From: Bacteroidia bacterium
GTDB taxonomy: Bacteria > Bacteroidota > Bacteroidia > UKL13-3
Length of the DNA: 8,127 nt
Assembly: GCA_019454865.1 (NCBI GenBank)
Contig: JACFNJ010000117.1
Location: 1 to 8,127 of the forward strand
Direction of reading: 5' to 3'
The translations under genes and the position numbers were made by a program. The notes beneath the pieces were generated by a model, which worked only from the letters and a program-made list of their open reading frames with translations, searched no databases and was not told the origin of the DNA. Below are positions 1 to 6,372 of the stretch, piece after piece (position 1 is the first letter of the stretch; every line of letters starts with the position of its first letter).

Positions 1-265
1 TGCTTTTAATACTTGCTAACCCAATACCGGATTTTATTTTTTCCTGTGAAAAACCTTTCCCATTATCTTCAATCATTAATAACCAATAATTTTCATGTTG
101 AATTAACTGAATATTGATTGTTGTTGCCTCGGCATGTTTGATGCTATTATTTACACATTCCTGTATTATTCGATATATGTTAGTTTGCGTATTTGCTGAT
201 AAGGTGTTCACTGTATTATCACAATGCACCGTAATGTTTAAGTTATTTGATTGTGAAAACTGATT
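1..265 (-). pseudogene. HATPase_c domain of the same histidine kinase, out of frame and cut by the window edge
   Basis: Reading the minus strand from 265 down gives an open frame that begins QFSQSNNLNITVHCD and runs to the window edge. It contains a recognisable GHKL ATPase: an N box (IIQECVNNSIKHAEA), a G1 box (IEDNGKGF) and a G2 box (GIGLASIKS). This is what should follow the phosphoacceptor domain of the neighbouring kinase frame. The frame has a stop codon at 269-271 and no start codon near its beginning, so it is not an independent gene. It is shifted by one base relative to the upstream part. About 25 residues that related kinases carry between the two parts, including the SHxLxP-like motif, appear to be absent. 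The C-terminus lies outside the window. Confidence 0.8.
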
Positions 266-1746
266 TCTTTAATGGCTAAATTTAATTTATCACCTATTTG
301 GTTTATTTTTTCTGATTTCTCAGGCAATGCATTTAAGTTCATTTTTACTGCTGAAAGTAACTGTCCGGCACCATCGTGCAAATCTTTTGCAAATCGGGTT
401 CGTTCTTTATTTTCCGCATCTATAATAGCCTTCTCTTGAGCTTTCAGTCTTTCAATATTTTCCTTAATAGATTTGTTCTTTTGTCGTTGCTTCAAAATAA
501 TCCAAATAAAAATTACTAAGATTAAAATAGAAATTAATAAAACTATTAAAAATATTATTTGTGTTCTGGATTGAATAACTTTTGCTTCTGCAACCTTCAA
601 CTCAAATTCTTTGTTTTCGATAATCAAATTTTTCTTTTCTAGTTCATATGTGGCTTCAATTTCTGCAATTTTATTATGATTTTCACTTGTTTGTAATGAA
701 TCGCTATATTGGTTATTTTTAATCAAATATTCATATGCTTTTTCCCAATTTTTTATATCATGATAGTAAAGCGATAAGTTGTTAGTAATAACTCTAAGCA
801 ATCGTAAATTAGATATATTGTTCGCTATTTTATAAGCTGTTAATAAGTTATCCAATTGTTTGTCTTTATCACCTATTAGCCTGTACGTAGATGCTTTGTG
901 CATGTGAACATAGGCAATACCATATTGGTCATCAAAATTCTTTTTTATTGCTAATGCTTTATCCAAATAATACAAGGATTCCTCATATCTATTTTCCTTT
1001 CCTAACTCTAATCCAAGGTTGTCATACGTAATGCCTAAACCATATAGGTCATTTAGTTTCTCTTTTATGGCAATTGCTTTTTTGTAATATATAATAGCAG
1101 AGTCTTTTTTAATAGTTGTAAAGGATAATGCCATGTTATTAAGTGCTGCTCCCAATCCGGATAGATGATTTATGGACTGAAACAAATCACGTGCTTTATA
1201 GGCATACTGCAATCCTTCCTTGTTTTTATATAAATTATTATAAAGTACAGAAATGTTGTTTAGCGCATTCCCTTGTCCTAACTTATCATCTATTTTTTCA
1301 AATTGTTTTAAACTCTCTATGTATAATTCAATAGCTTTTTCTGACCAACCCTTGTTGGAATAAATCATCGCTTTGTTGTTGTAACAACTAGCCAGTCCTT
1401 TAATTTCATTTATCTCAATACAAAGTTTGGCAGCTAAATCATAACAAGCAATTGCACTATCAAAATGTGTTTTTATATCATTTACAATTCCTAACCGAAT
1501 TAAACCTTTTATTTCTCCTTTTTTATATCCAATTTCATGTGCTTTTTTTATTGCACTATGTGCATAGTATTCTCCTTTTTCAATATCTTCATAAATATAA
1601 GCCAGACTTAACTCATTAAGTGTAATTATTTCGGATGTATCTTTTTGGGTGGGTAAAATTGCCAATAAGCTGTCAATATTTATTGCATTACTTTTTGGTG
1701 AAATAATTAGTAAAAGGAGAATAACCCAAACAATTCGCATTTTCAT
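238..1746 (-). CDS. TPR sensor histidine kinase, N-terminal part (sensor, membrane anchor, phosphoacceptor), frame-disrupted at its 3' end
   Basis: Sensor kinase of the TPR/HisKA_3 type common in Bacteroidota. From the ATG at 1744-1746 it gives 502 residues: a signal peptide (MKMRIVWVILLLLI), about seven 40-residue TPR units (roughly 40-345), a coiled coil, one membrane helix (about 395-418), a second coiled coil, then the phosphoacceptor box AKDLHDGAGQLLSA with His457 (codon 376-378). TPRs would lie outside the cytoplasm and the kinase part inside. I chose this ATG because the longer reading needs a TTG start at 1758, and the ATG leads straight into the signal peptide; a further in-frame ATG at 1740 is possible. 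The frame stops at 238, soon after residues NLAIKEI, before any ATPase domain. The expected N, G1 and G2 boxes follow in another frame (1-265). So this is probably a broken gene or a sequence error. The cognate regulator is not in view, and the signal sensed is unknown. Confidence 0.85.
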   Translation of the reverse strand: MKMRIVWVILLLLIISPKSNAINIDSLLAILPTQKDTSEIITLNELSLAYIYEDIEKGEYYAHSAIKKAHEIGYKKGEIKGLIRLGIVNDIKTHFDSAIACYDLAAKLCIEINEIKGLASCYNNKAMIYSNKGWSEKAIELYIESLKQFEKIDDKLGQGNALNNISVLYNNLYKNKEGLQYAYKARDLFQSINHLSGLGAALNNMALSFTTIKKDSAIIYYKKAIAIKEKLNDLYGLGITYDNLGLELGKENRYEESLYYLDKALAIKKNFDDQYGIAYVHMHKASTYRLIGDKDKQLDNLLTAYKIANNISNLRLLRVITNNLSLYYHDIKNWEKAYEYLIKNNQYSDSLQTSENHNKIAEIEATYELEKKNLIIENKEFELKVAEAKVIQSRTQIIFLIVLLISILILVIFIWIILKQRQKNKSIKENIERLKAQEKAIIDAENKERTRFAKDLHDGAGQLLSAVKMNLNALPEKSEKINQIGDKLNLAIKEISFHNQIT

Positions 1747-1767
1747 AATACAATGCAAAATAGCAAA

Positions 1768-1799
1768 AAAAACGACTGATGTTAATGTCAGTCGTTTTT
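1768..1799 (-). terminator. Intrinsic terminator after the zinc peptidase gene
   Basis: A perfect 12-bp inverted repeat (AAAAACGACTGA / TCAGTCGTTTTT) with an 8-nt loop lies 20 nt past the peptidase stop codon. On the minus strand it is followed by a run of eight T. The other side also has five T within the stem, so it could work in both directions. It leaves little room for a kinase promoter: the kinase ATG at 1746 is only 21 nt beyond. A weak TATTTTG, one base short of the TAnnTTTG box, sits in that gap. Confidence 0.85.
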
Positions 1800-1819
1800 A
1801 ATAATTAATTGATTTATTG

Positions 1820-2512
1820 TTAATCTCTTCGTCCGGTAAACAACATGATGTAATACAATAGTGTGGCTATTGCACCTAAAGCAGCAACTACATAAGTCAT
1901 AGCAGCCCATTTTAAAGCATCTTTTGCCATATCATGCTCACTGTCTAAAACAATTCCTTTATTGGTTAGCCAGGCAAGTCCTCTTTTGCTGGCATCAAAC
2001 TCAACCGGTAAAGTAACTAATGAGAATAAAGTAATAACACTTTGACAAGCTATTAAAACAATAGCTACAAACTCAAAAGAGAAGGACGAGCGGAATAAAA
2101 AATATCCGCCAAACATCATTACCAAAACTATTATATTTAAAAGTCGTGCACTTACATTTTGTATAGGTACCATTGCACTTCTAAATTTAAGAAAAGGATA
2201 TGCCTGAGCATGTTGTACTGCATGGCCACATTCGTGAGCAGCTATTGCAGCAGCTGCAACTGTTCTTCCATGATATACTTCGTAGCTTAGGTTTACGGTT
2301 TTGTTCATAGGGTTGTAATGGTCTGTAAGTTGTCCTTCAGCACTTATTACCTTTACATCGTAAATTCCATTGTCCTGCAACATTTTTTCGGCAATCTCAG
2401 CACCTGTCAAGCTTTGAAACAATGTAGCTTCACTATACTTTTTAATTTTGTTTTTGAATCGGTAGCTTACTAAAAGACTAATTCCAAAGAATGCAATAAA
2501 TAATAAAAACAT
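1820..2512 (-). CDS. YugP-like membrane zinc metallopeptidase (Zn_peptidase_2 family)
   Basis: Predicted membrane-bound zinc peptidase of 230 residues, the usual family length. An N-terminal membrane helix (about 1-18) is followed by a soluble part with the zinc-binding HEXXH motif as HECGH at 93-97, in the context AAHECGHAVQHAQ. Two closely spaced hydrophobic segments follow (about 125-170). The stretch LPVEFDASKR with Glu172 is also conserved in the family and Glu172 may be the third zinc ligand. A last helix lies near 205-225. The physiological substrate of this family is not established. It begins at a clear ATG and lies 35 nt downstream of the small membrane-protein gene at 2548-2694, so the two are probably cotranscribed from the promoter near 2729-2759. 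Transcription should end at the hairpin at 1768-1799. The gene is intact. Confidence 0.9.
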   Translation of the reverse strand: MFLLFIAFFGISLLVSYRFKNKIKKYSEATLFQSLTGAEIAEKMLQDNGIYDVKVISAEGQLTDHYNPMNKTVNLSYEVYHGRTVAAAAIAAHECGHAVQHAQAYPFLKFRSAMVPIQNVSARLLNIIVLVMMFGGYFLFRSSFSFEFVAIVLIACQSVITLFSLVTLPVEFDASKRGLAWLTNKGIVLDSEHDMAKDALKWAAMTYVVAALGAIATLLYYIMLFTGRRD

Positions 2513-2547
2513 AAAGTGTGTTAATTTTTAAAAGGATTTGTCAAATT

Positions 2548-2694
2548 TTATTCCATTGTATTTATAGCATATTTTACTGCCAAATATAGTATGGCAAATA
2601 TGAAAATAAGGACACTTATGCGATTTATCCGATGCATTGCACGCATACTGAATGATGACTTACTGTCAGTTGTTGGCTCGTTTTTCCAAAACAT
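2548..2694 (-). CDS. Small single-pass membrane protein, 48 residues, hypothetical
   Basis: A short gene that is easily missed. The minus strand reads ATG at 2692-2694, then 48 codons to TAA. The product begins MFWKNEPTTDSKSSF, continues with a basic, amphipathic MRAMHRINRIS stretch (17-27), then one membrane helix (about 28-41), and ends KYAINTME. Three things support it: a good Bacteroidota promoter about 35 nt upstream, a basic segment just before the helix that suggests an N-in orientation, and only 35 nt to the peptidase gene. The pattern of a basic SF-MR-MH-IN-IS segment followed by a helix recalls small uncharacterised proteins of this phylum, possibly DUF6728, but that link is from memory and unverified. 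Function is unknown. The remaining intergenic sequence around it holds only the promoters and operator listed separately. Confidence 0.6.
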   Translation of the reverse strand: MFWKNEPTTDSKSSFSMRAMHRINRISVLIFIFAILYLAVKYAINTME

Positions 2695-2728
2695 TAAGTA
2701 CGATAAAATTTTACTCCATACCATACAA

Positions 2729-2759
2729 CAAAAATAGCATTATTCAAATAGCAAACAAA
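2729..2759 (-). promoter_or_regulatory. Bacteroidota-type promoter for the small membrane protein and zinc peptidase
   Basis: On the minus strand a TTTG (2756-2759) is separated by exactly 19 nt from TATTTTTG (2729-2736). This matches the known Bacteroidota housekeeping promoter pattern of a -33 TTTG and a -7 TAnnTTTG. Transcription would start near 2722-2725 and give a leader of roughly 30 nt before the ATG at 2694. It is divergent from the promoter of the metal operon. Confidence 0.7.
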
Positions 2760-2784
2760 ATCTCAATTATTGTTAATCGAAAAA

Positions 2785-2803
2785 TAAATTTAGACTAACC
2801 TAA
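2785..2803. promoter_or_regulatory. DtxR/MntR-like operator
   Basis: The sequence TAAATTTAGACTAACCTAA agrees with the published DtxR-type consensus TTAGGTTAGSCTAACCTAA at 15 of 19 positions. Its core is TTAG-A-CTAA, a perfect 4-bp palindrome around one base, and its right half is nearly perfect. It spans the -33 element and part of the spacer of the promoter of the DtxR-family gene that starts at 2824. A bound repressor would block RNA polymerase there, which fits metal-dependent autoregulation. Binding itself is inferred. Confidence 0.6.
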
Positions 2804-2819
2804 AAAAATAATATATTTG
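2789..2819 (+). promoter_or_regulatory. Promoter of the metal-homeostasis operon, near-leaderless
   Basis: A perfect -7 box TATATTTG lies at 2812-2819. A -33 box with one mismatch, TTTA instead of TTTG, lies at 2789-2792, with a 19-nt spacer. The box ends 4 nt before the ATG at 2824, so the transcript should start at or within a few bases of the start codon. The operator at 2785-2803 overlaps it. Confidence 0.65.
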
Positions 2820-2823
2820 CGCT

Positions 2824-3489
2824 ATGTATTCATTTACTGAGGAAAATTATTTGAAAACTATTTATAAGCTTTCTGAGCTTCATTCAAAGAACATTTCAAC
2901 CAATGCTATTGCTCAAATTATTCAAACAAAAGCTGCTTCTGTTACAGATATGGTAAAACGATTATCGGATAAAAAATTAATACGATATGAGAAGTACAAG
3001 GGAGTTTCATTAACTGAAAAAGGGAAAAAGGTGGCACTTGATACTATTCGTAAACATCGGATATGGGAAAGTTTTTTACATACTAAGTTAAAATTTGGGT
3101 GGGATGAAGTGCATGAAATTGCAGAACAATTAGAACATATAAAGTCAGAAGTTTTGATTGATAGGTTGGATGAATTTTTGGGATTTCCTACCCGCGATCC
3201 GCATGGCGACCCAATACCATCCAAAACCGGATCAATACCTAAAAATACATACAAAATACTTGCAGATATGATGGAAGATGAACAAGTAGTAATGAATGGT
3301 GTTTTGGATCATTCCCCGATATTCTTACAATATTTAAGTAAGTTGAAATTAGAAATTGGAACTGTATTGCTGATTATTGAAAAGATTGAATACGATAATT
3401 CGATGACTGTGAAGATTAATGGTAAAACAGTGCAATTGAGTAATAATGTAACACAAAATATTTTAGTAATACCAGATGCAAGAAAATAA
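2824..3489 (+). CDS. mntR: DtxR/MntR-family metal-dependent transcriptional repressor
   Basis: Cytoplasmic regulator that senses Mn(II) or Fe(II) and represses uptake genes. Its 221 residues have the long DtxR layout: winged helix-turn-helix (about 1-65, with recognition region TKAASVTDMVKRL), a dimerisation and metal-binding domain (about 66-140, with RKHRIWESFL and VHEIAEQLEHIKS), and a C-terminal SH3/FeoA-like domain (about 150-218). By alignment from memory with DtxR and Bacillus MntR, likely ligands are His78, Glu82, His97, Glu101, Glu104 and His105. Glu101 replaces the Cys102 of DtxR and matches MntR Glu99. Residue 8 is Asn where MntR has Asp and DtxR has Met, so the metal preference is not certain from sequence alone. 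The operator at 2785-2803 suggests autoregulation, and the downstream NRAMP gene favours a manganese role. The gene overlaps the transporter start by 14 nt. Confidence 0.88.
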   Translation: MYSFTEENYLKTIYKLSELHSKNISTNAIAQIIQTKAASVTDMVKRLSDKKLIRYEKYKGVSLTEKGKKVALDTIRKHRIWESFLHTKLKFGWDEVHEIAEQLEHIKSEVLIDRLDEFLGFPTRDPHGDPIPSKTGSIPKNTYKILADMMEDEQVVMNGVLDHSPIFLQYLSKLKLEIGTVLLIIEKIEYDNSMTVKINGKTVQLSNNVTQNILVIPDARK

Positions 3490-5353
3490 CAAAAGAAGTT
3501 TAAGTGAAGTACATGCAAGTGTTACTATTCCCCAAAAGAGAGGCTTTTGGAAAACGCTATTGTCCTTTTTAGGACCTGCATATTTAATTAGTGTTGGGTA
3601 CATGGATCCCGGTAACTGGGCAACAGATATTGCCGGAGGTAGTCGCTTTGGCTACCAATTAATATGGGTGCTATTAATGAGTAATATTATGGCATTGATA
3701 TTACAATCTTTATCGGCACGTTTGGGTATTGTTAAGGGTTGGGATTTGGCTCAGGCTTCTAGGCAGCAATATGGTAAAATTGCTAATTTCGGTTTATACA
3801 TTTTAGCTGAAATAGCTATTGCAGCTTGCGATTTGGCTGAAATTATCGGTATGGCTATTGGCTTAAACTTGCTGTTTAATATTCCGTTGCTTTATGGTGT
3901 TTTAATTACTGTTGCCGATACTTTTTTATTGATGTATTTATTGCAAAAAGGAGTACGAAAAATGGAAGCGTTTATTTTAGCTCTAATTACAATTATTGGT
4001 GTTTCATTTATTATTCAAATGTTTATTGTTAAGCCGGAAGTAACTGAGGTTATGAAAGGATTTTTACCGCAAATGTTGAAAGACGAGGCTCTTTATATTG
4101 CTATTGGAATTATTGGTGCCACTGTTATGCCGCATAATTTATATTTACATTCAGCTTTGGTGCAAACACGTAAATTTGGTAAGGATGAAAAAGGAATAAG
4201 GCAAGCAATAAGATTTAATTTTATTGATACAGCCATCGCATTAAATCTTGCTTTTTTTGTTAATGCAGCCATTTTAATATTAGCAGCAGCTGCATTTTAC
4301 AGAAATGGATATAATGGTGTAGCTGATATTACTGATGCTCATCAATTATTGCATGGAATATTTGGCTCGTTAGCTCCGGCACTTTTTGCAATTGCATTAA
4401 TAGCAGCAGGGCAAAGCAGTACAATTACCGGAACTCTTGCCGGACAAATTGTTATGGAGGGCTATTTAAACTTGCGTATTAGCCCTTGGATGCGTAGAAT
4501 TATTACACGACTTGTTGCAATTATTCCTGCTGTAATTACCATTTTATATTTTGGAGAACATGGACTTGGAAATTTACTTATACTAAGCCAGGTGGTATTA
4601 AGCATTCAATTGGGTTTTGCAATTATACCGCTCATACATTTTACAAGCAGCGAACGCATAATGGGTAAGTTTAAGATAAAGTCCTATACACAAGTAATTG
4701 CATGGTTAATTACAATCATTATTGTTGGTTTAAATATTAAATTGGTTGTAGAAGAACTTTCTGTATTTCTTTCTTCAACATTTGCTGCCAACATTTACTT
4801 AAAAACATTTGTTTTAGTTGTTGTGGTTTTAGCAATGGTATTGTTGGCTTATATAATTATAGAACCAATAATTGTAAAAATAAGAGAGGAGAAACATCAC
4901 ATCCCACATGGAAAAGCCAAACCGCTATTGCAATTTGAAAAAGCATATTATTCAAGCATTGCAATTGCAGTTGATTTTGGAGATGAAGATAAAAAAACAA
5001 TTTATCATGCATTATCATTGGGTGAAGCAGATGCTCAATATACTTTAATTCATATTGCTGAGTCTGCCGGTTCTATTCATCAAGGGGATGAAATATCGGA
5101 TAAGGAATCGCAATTTGATTTAGATAATTTGATGAGTTACCAGACGGATTTACGTGCAATGGGCTATACAGTTCATATTCGGTTGGGTTTTGGTCGTTCG
5201 GCAGATGGAATAACAAGAATTGTTAATGATATAAACCCGGATATTTTGGTAATGGGCTCACATGGACATGGGAGTTTTAAGGATTTGATATTTGGAACAA
5301 CAGCAGATAAAGTTAGACACGCAGTTAATATTCCTGTTTTAATTATTAAGTAA
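3476..5353 (+). CDS. mntH: NRAMP-family Mn(II)/Fe(II) transporter with C-terminal universal stress protein domain
   Basis: Proton-coupled divalent metal importer of the inner membrane, fused to a cytoplasmic USP domain. The 625 residues open with an NRAMP unit (about 25-465) of roughly 11 hydrophobic segments. Helix 1 carries DPGN (Asp44, Asn47) and helix 6 carries MPHN (Met218, Pro219, His220), the metal-binding signatures of the family. The Met favours Mn/Fe over Mg or Ca. After a charged linker, residues about 485-625 form a UspA-like domain ending in GSHGHGSFKDLIFGT. This fits the ATP-binding pattern G-2x-G-9x-G-(S/T), with Gly594, Gly597, Gly607 and Thr608. Plain bacterial MntH proteins are about 410-450 residues, so the tail is a true addition in one open frame. 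It starts inside the regulator gene and its stop overlaps the next ATG, so coupled translation is likely. The USP part may sense ATP or bind a partner; that is inference. Confidence 0.92.
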   Translation: MQENNKRSLSEVHASVTIPQKRGFWKTLLSFLGPAYLISVGYMDPGNWATDIAGGSRFGYQLIWVLLMSNIMALILQSLSARLGIVKGWDLAQASRQQYGKIANFGLYILAEIAIAACDLAEIIGMAIGLNLLFNIPLLYGVLITVADTFLLMYLLQKGVRKMEAFILALITIIGVSFIIQMFIVKPEVTEVMKGFLPQMLKDEALYIAIGIIGATVMPHNLYLHSALVQTRKFGKDEKGIRQAIRFNFIDTAIALNLAFFVNAAILILAAAAFYRNGYNGVADITDAHQLLHGIFGSLAPALFAIALIAAGQSSTITGTLAGQIVMEGYLNLRISPWMRRIITRLVAIIPAVITILYFGEHGLGNLLILSQVVLSIQLGFAIIPLIHFTSSERIMGKFKIKSYTQVIAWLITIIIVGLNIKLVVEELSVFLSSTFAANIYLKTFVLVVVVLAMVLLAYIIIEPIIVKIREEKHHIPHGKAKPLLQFEKAYYSSIAIAVDFGDEDKKTIYHALSLGEADAQYTLIHIAESAGSIHQGDEISDKESQFDLDNLMSYQTDLRAMGYTVHIRLGFGRSADGITRIVNDINPDILVMGSHGHGSFKDLIFGTTADKVRHAVNIPVLIIK

Positions 5354-5841
5354 TGATGAACATTGATCAAATATTAAAACAAGCTGAGGCTCAAAAATTA
5401 CAAACACAAAAGTTTTTTGATAAACTTAAAAAAGAAAAGCCCTCTGATTTGGATCAGCAGTTTCATCAACTTCATGATAAAGTATTTCAAAAAATAAATT
5501 GTTTGGATTGTGCAAATTGTTGCAAAACAACCGGTCCGCTATTTACTAAACGGGATATTAAGGTAATCAGTAAATATTTAAAATTGTCTGAAACAGATTT
5601 TATTGCTAAGTATTTACGAGTAGATGAAGATAATGATTATGTATTGCAACAAGTGCCTTGTGTATTTTTGGCTGCTGACAATACTTGTTCCATTTATGCA
5701 TATCGCCCAAATGCTTGCAGAGAGTATCCACATACTAATCAAGCAAAGATGCATACAATTTTAAATGAAACCGAAAAGAATGTACTTATTTGCCCGGCCG
5801 TATATGAAATTACCTACCGATTACGTAATAAAATGAAGTAA
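5353..5841 (+). CDS. YkgJ-family cysteine-cluster protein
   Basis: A 162-residue soluble protein with the cysteine pattern of the YkgJ/UPF0153 family (CxxCxxCC), thought to bind zinc or an iron-sulfur cluster; its biochemical role is unproven. After a helical, Lys/Gln-rich N-terminus (about 5-47) come Cys50, Cys53, Cys56 and Cys57 in CLDCANCCKTTGP, then Cys103 (VPCVFL), Cys112 (NTCSIY), Cys122 in the conserved RPNACREYP segment, and Cys147 (LICPAV). All eight cysteines lie in family-like contexts, so it appears intact. The ATG shares its A with the TAA of the transporter gene (TAATG), the usual sign of translational coupling, which ties it to the metal operon. A metal or cluster cofactor delivery role would fit but is speculation. 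It is the last gene of the operon, 21 nt from the convergent alkyltransferase gene. No strong terminator is visible between them. Confidence 0.85.
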   Translation: MMNIDQILKQAEAQKLQTQKFFDKLKKEKPSDLDQQFHQLHDKVFQKINCLDCANCCKTTGPLFTKRDIKVISKYLKLSETDFIAKYLRVDEDNDYVLQQVPCVFLAADNTCSIYAYRPNACREYPHTNQAKMHTILNETEKNVLICPAVYEITYRLRNKMK

Positions 5842-5862
5842 TAAAACAGATTGTTATTTTGG

Positions 5863-6360
5863 TTAAAACAAGCTTAATAGATGCCCGCTTATATTGCCTT
5901 CAAAGTTTATTAACCATTGTTTGTTTTTTAATCCCCAAGCGTATCCGGTAAGGTTTCCATCGGTGCCAATTACTCTGTGGCAAGGTATTACAATTGCTAA
6001 TTTGTTTTTACTTATAGCGTTGGCTACAGCTCTTACGGATTCAATGTTTTGCAACTGTTTTGCTAATTGTAAGTACGTAATTGTATTGCCATATTCAATG
6101 GATTCTAATGCTTTCCATATTTTTTTCTGAAAGGCGGTTCCTTCCGTGTAAACAGGTAATGAAAATTGTTTAAGCTTGCCTTCAAAGTATGCTATTAATT
6201 GCTTTTTGGCTTCGTCAGTAATACTTGAGGCATGCGTGTTTATGGCTATTTCTTTTGATGTGATTTCAATTTCGCAAATGTGTTCTTTGGTTGCTCTAAT
6301 TAAAATATTACCAATAGGGGAAGACAAAAAATCAACATAAGGGTAAGCAACAATTTTCAT
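5863..6360 (-). CDS. ogt: Methylated-DNA--[protein]-cysteine S-methyltransferase (O6-alkylguanine repair)
   Basis: Suicide DNA-repair protein that moves an alkyl group from O6 of guanine (or O4 of thymine) to its own cysteine. Its 165 residues match the Ogt-type length, without an Ada regulatory domain. The N-terminal part (1-72) is the variable ribonuclease-like domain. The C-terminal DNA-binding part starts at GTAFQKKIWKALESIEYGNT and includes Tyr96, the helix-turn-helix finger Arg110 (SVRAVANAISKN), the asparagine hinge Asn119, and the active site IPCHRVIG with Cys127, followed by LTGYAWGLKNKQWL and a Glu near 154. The usual NP before the active site is NK here, a small departure. The start ATG at 6358-6360 lies 12 nt after the stop of the DsbA-like gene, so it is probably the last gene of that transcript. 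No adaptive-response regulator is visible. Confidence 0.92.
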   Translation of the reverse strand: MKIVAYPYVDFLSSPIGNILIRATKEHICEIEITSKEIAINTHASSITDEAKKQLIAYFEGKLKQFSLPVYTEGTAFQKKIWKALESIEYGNTITYLQLAKQLQNIESVRAVANAISKNKLAIVIPCHRVIGTDGNLTGYAWGLKNKQWLINFEGNISGHLLSLF

Positions 6361-6372
6361 TACCTGATAGTT

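Noticed and set aside
238..275. Programmed ribosomal frameshift joining the two kinase parts
   Set aside because: No slippery heptamer or downstream structure is apparent, and a shift would still leave the conserved linker missing.
1747..1758. TTG start adding four residues to the kinase
   Set aside because: An ATG at 1744-1746 begins a normal signal peptide, and the extra residues add nothing recognisable.
2704..2823. Manganese riboswitch ahead of the metal operon
   Set aside because: The promoter lies immediately before the start codon, so no transcribed leader is available.
2922..3254. Antisense open frame within the regulator gene
   Set aside because: It is the mirror of a well supported coding frame and shows no family features.
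5842..5862. Terminator between the convergent YkgJ and alkyltransferase genes
   Set aside because: Only short, interrupted pairing (TTG/CAA and TTTT/AAAA with a bulge) is visible, which is too weak to call.
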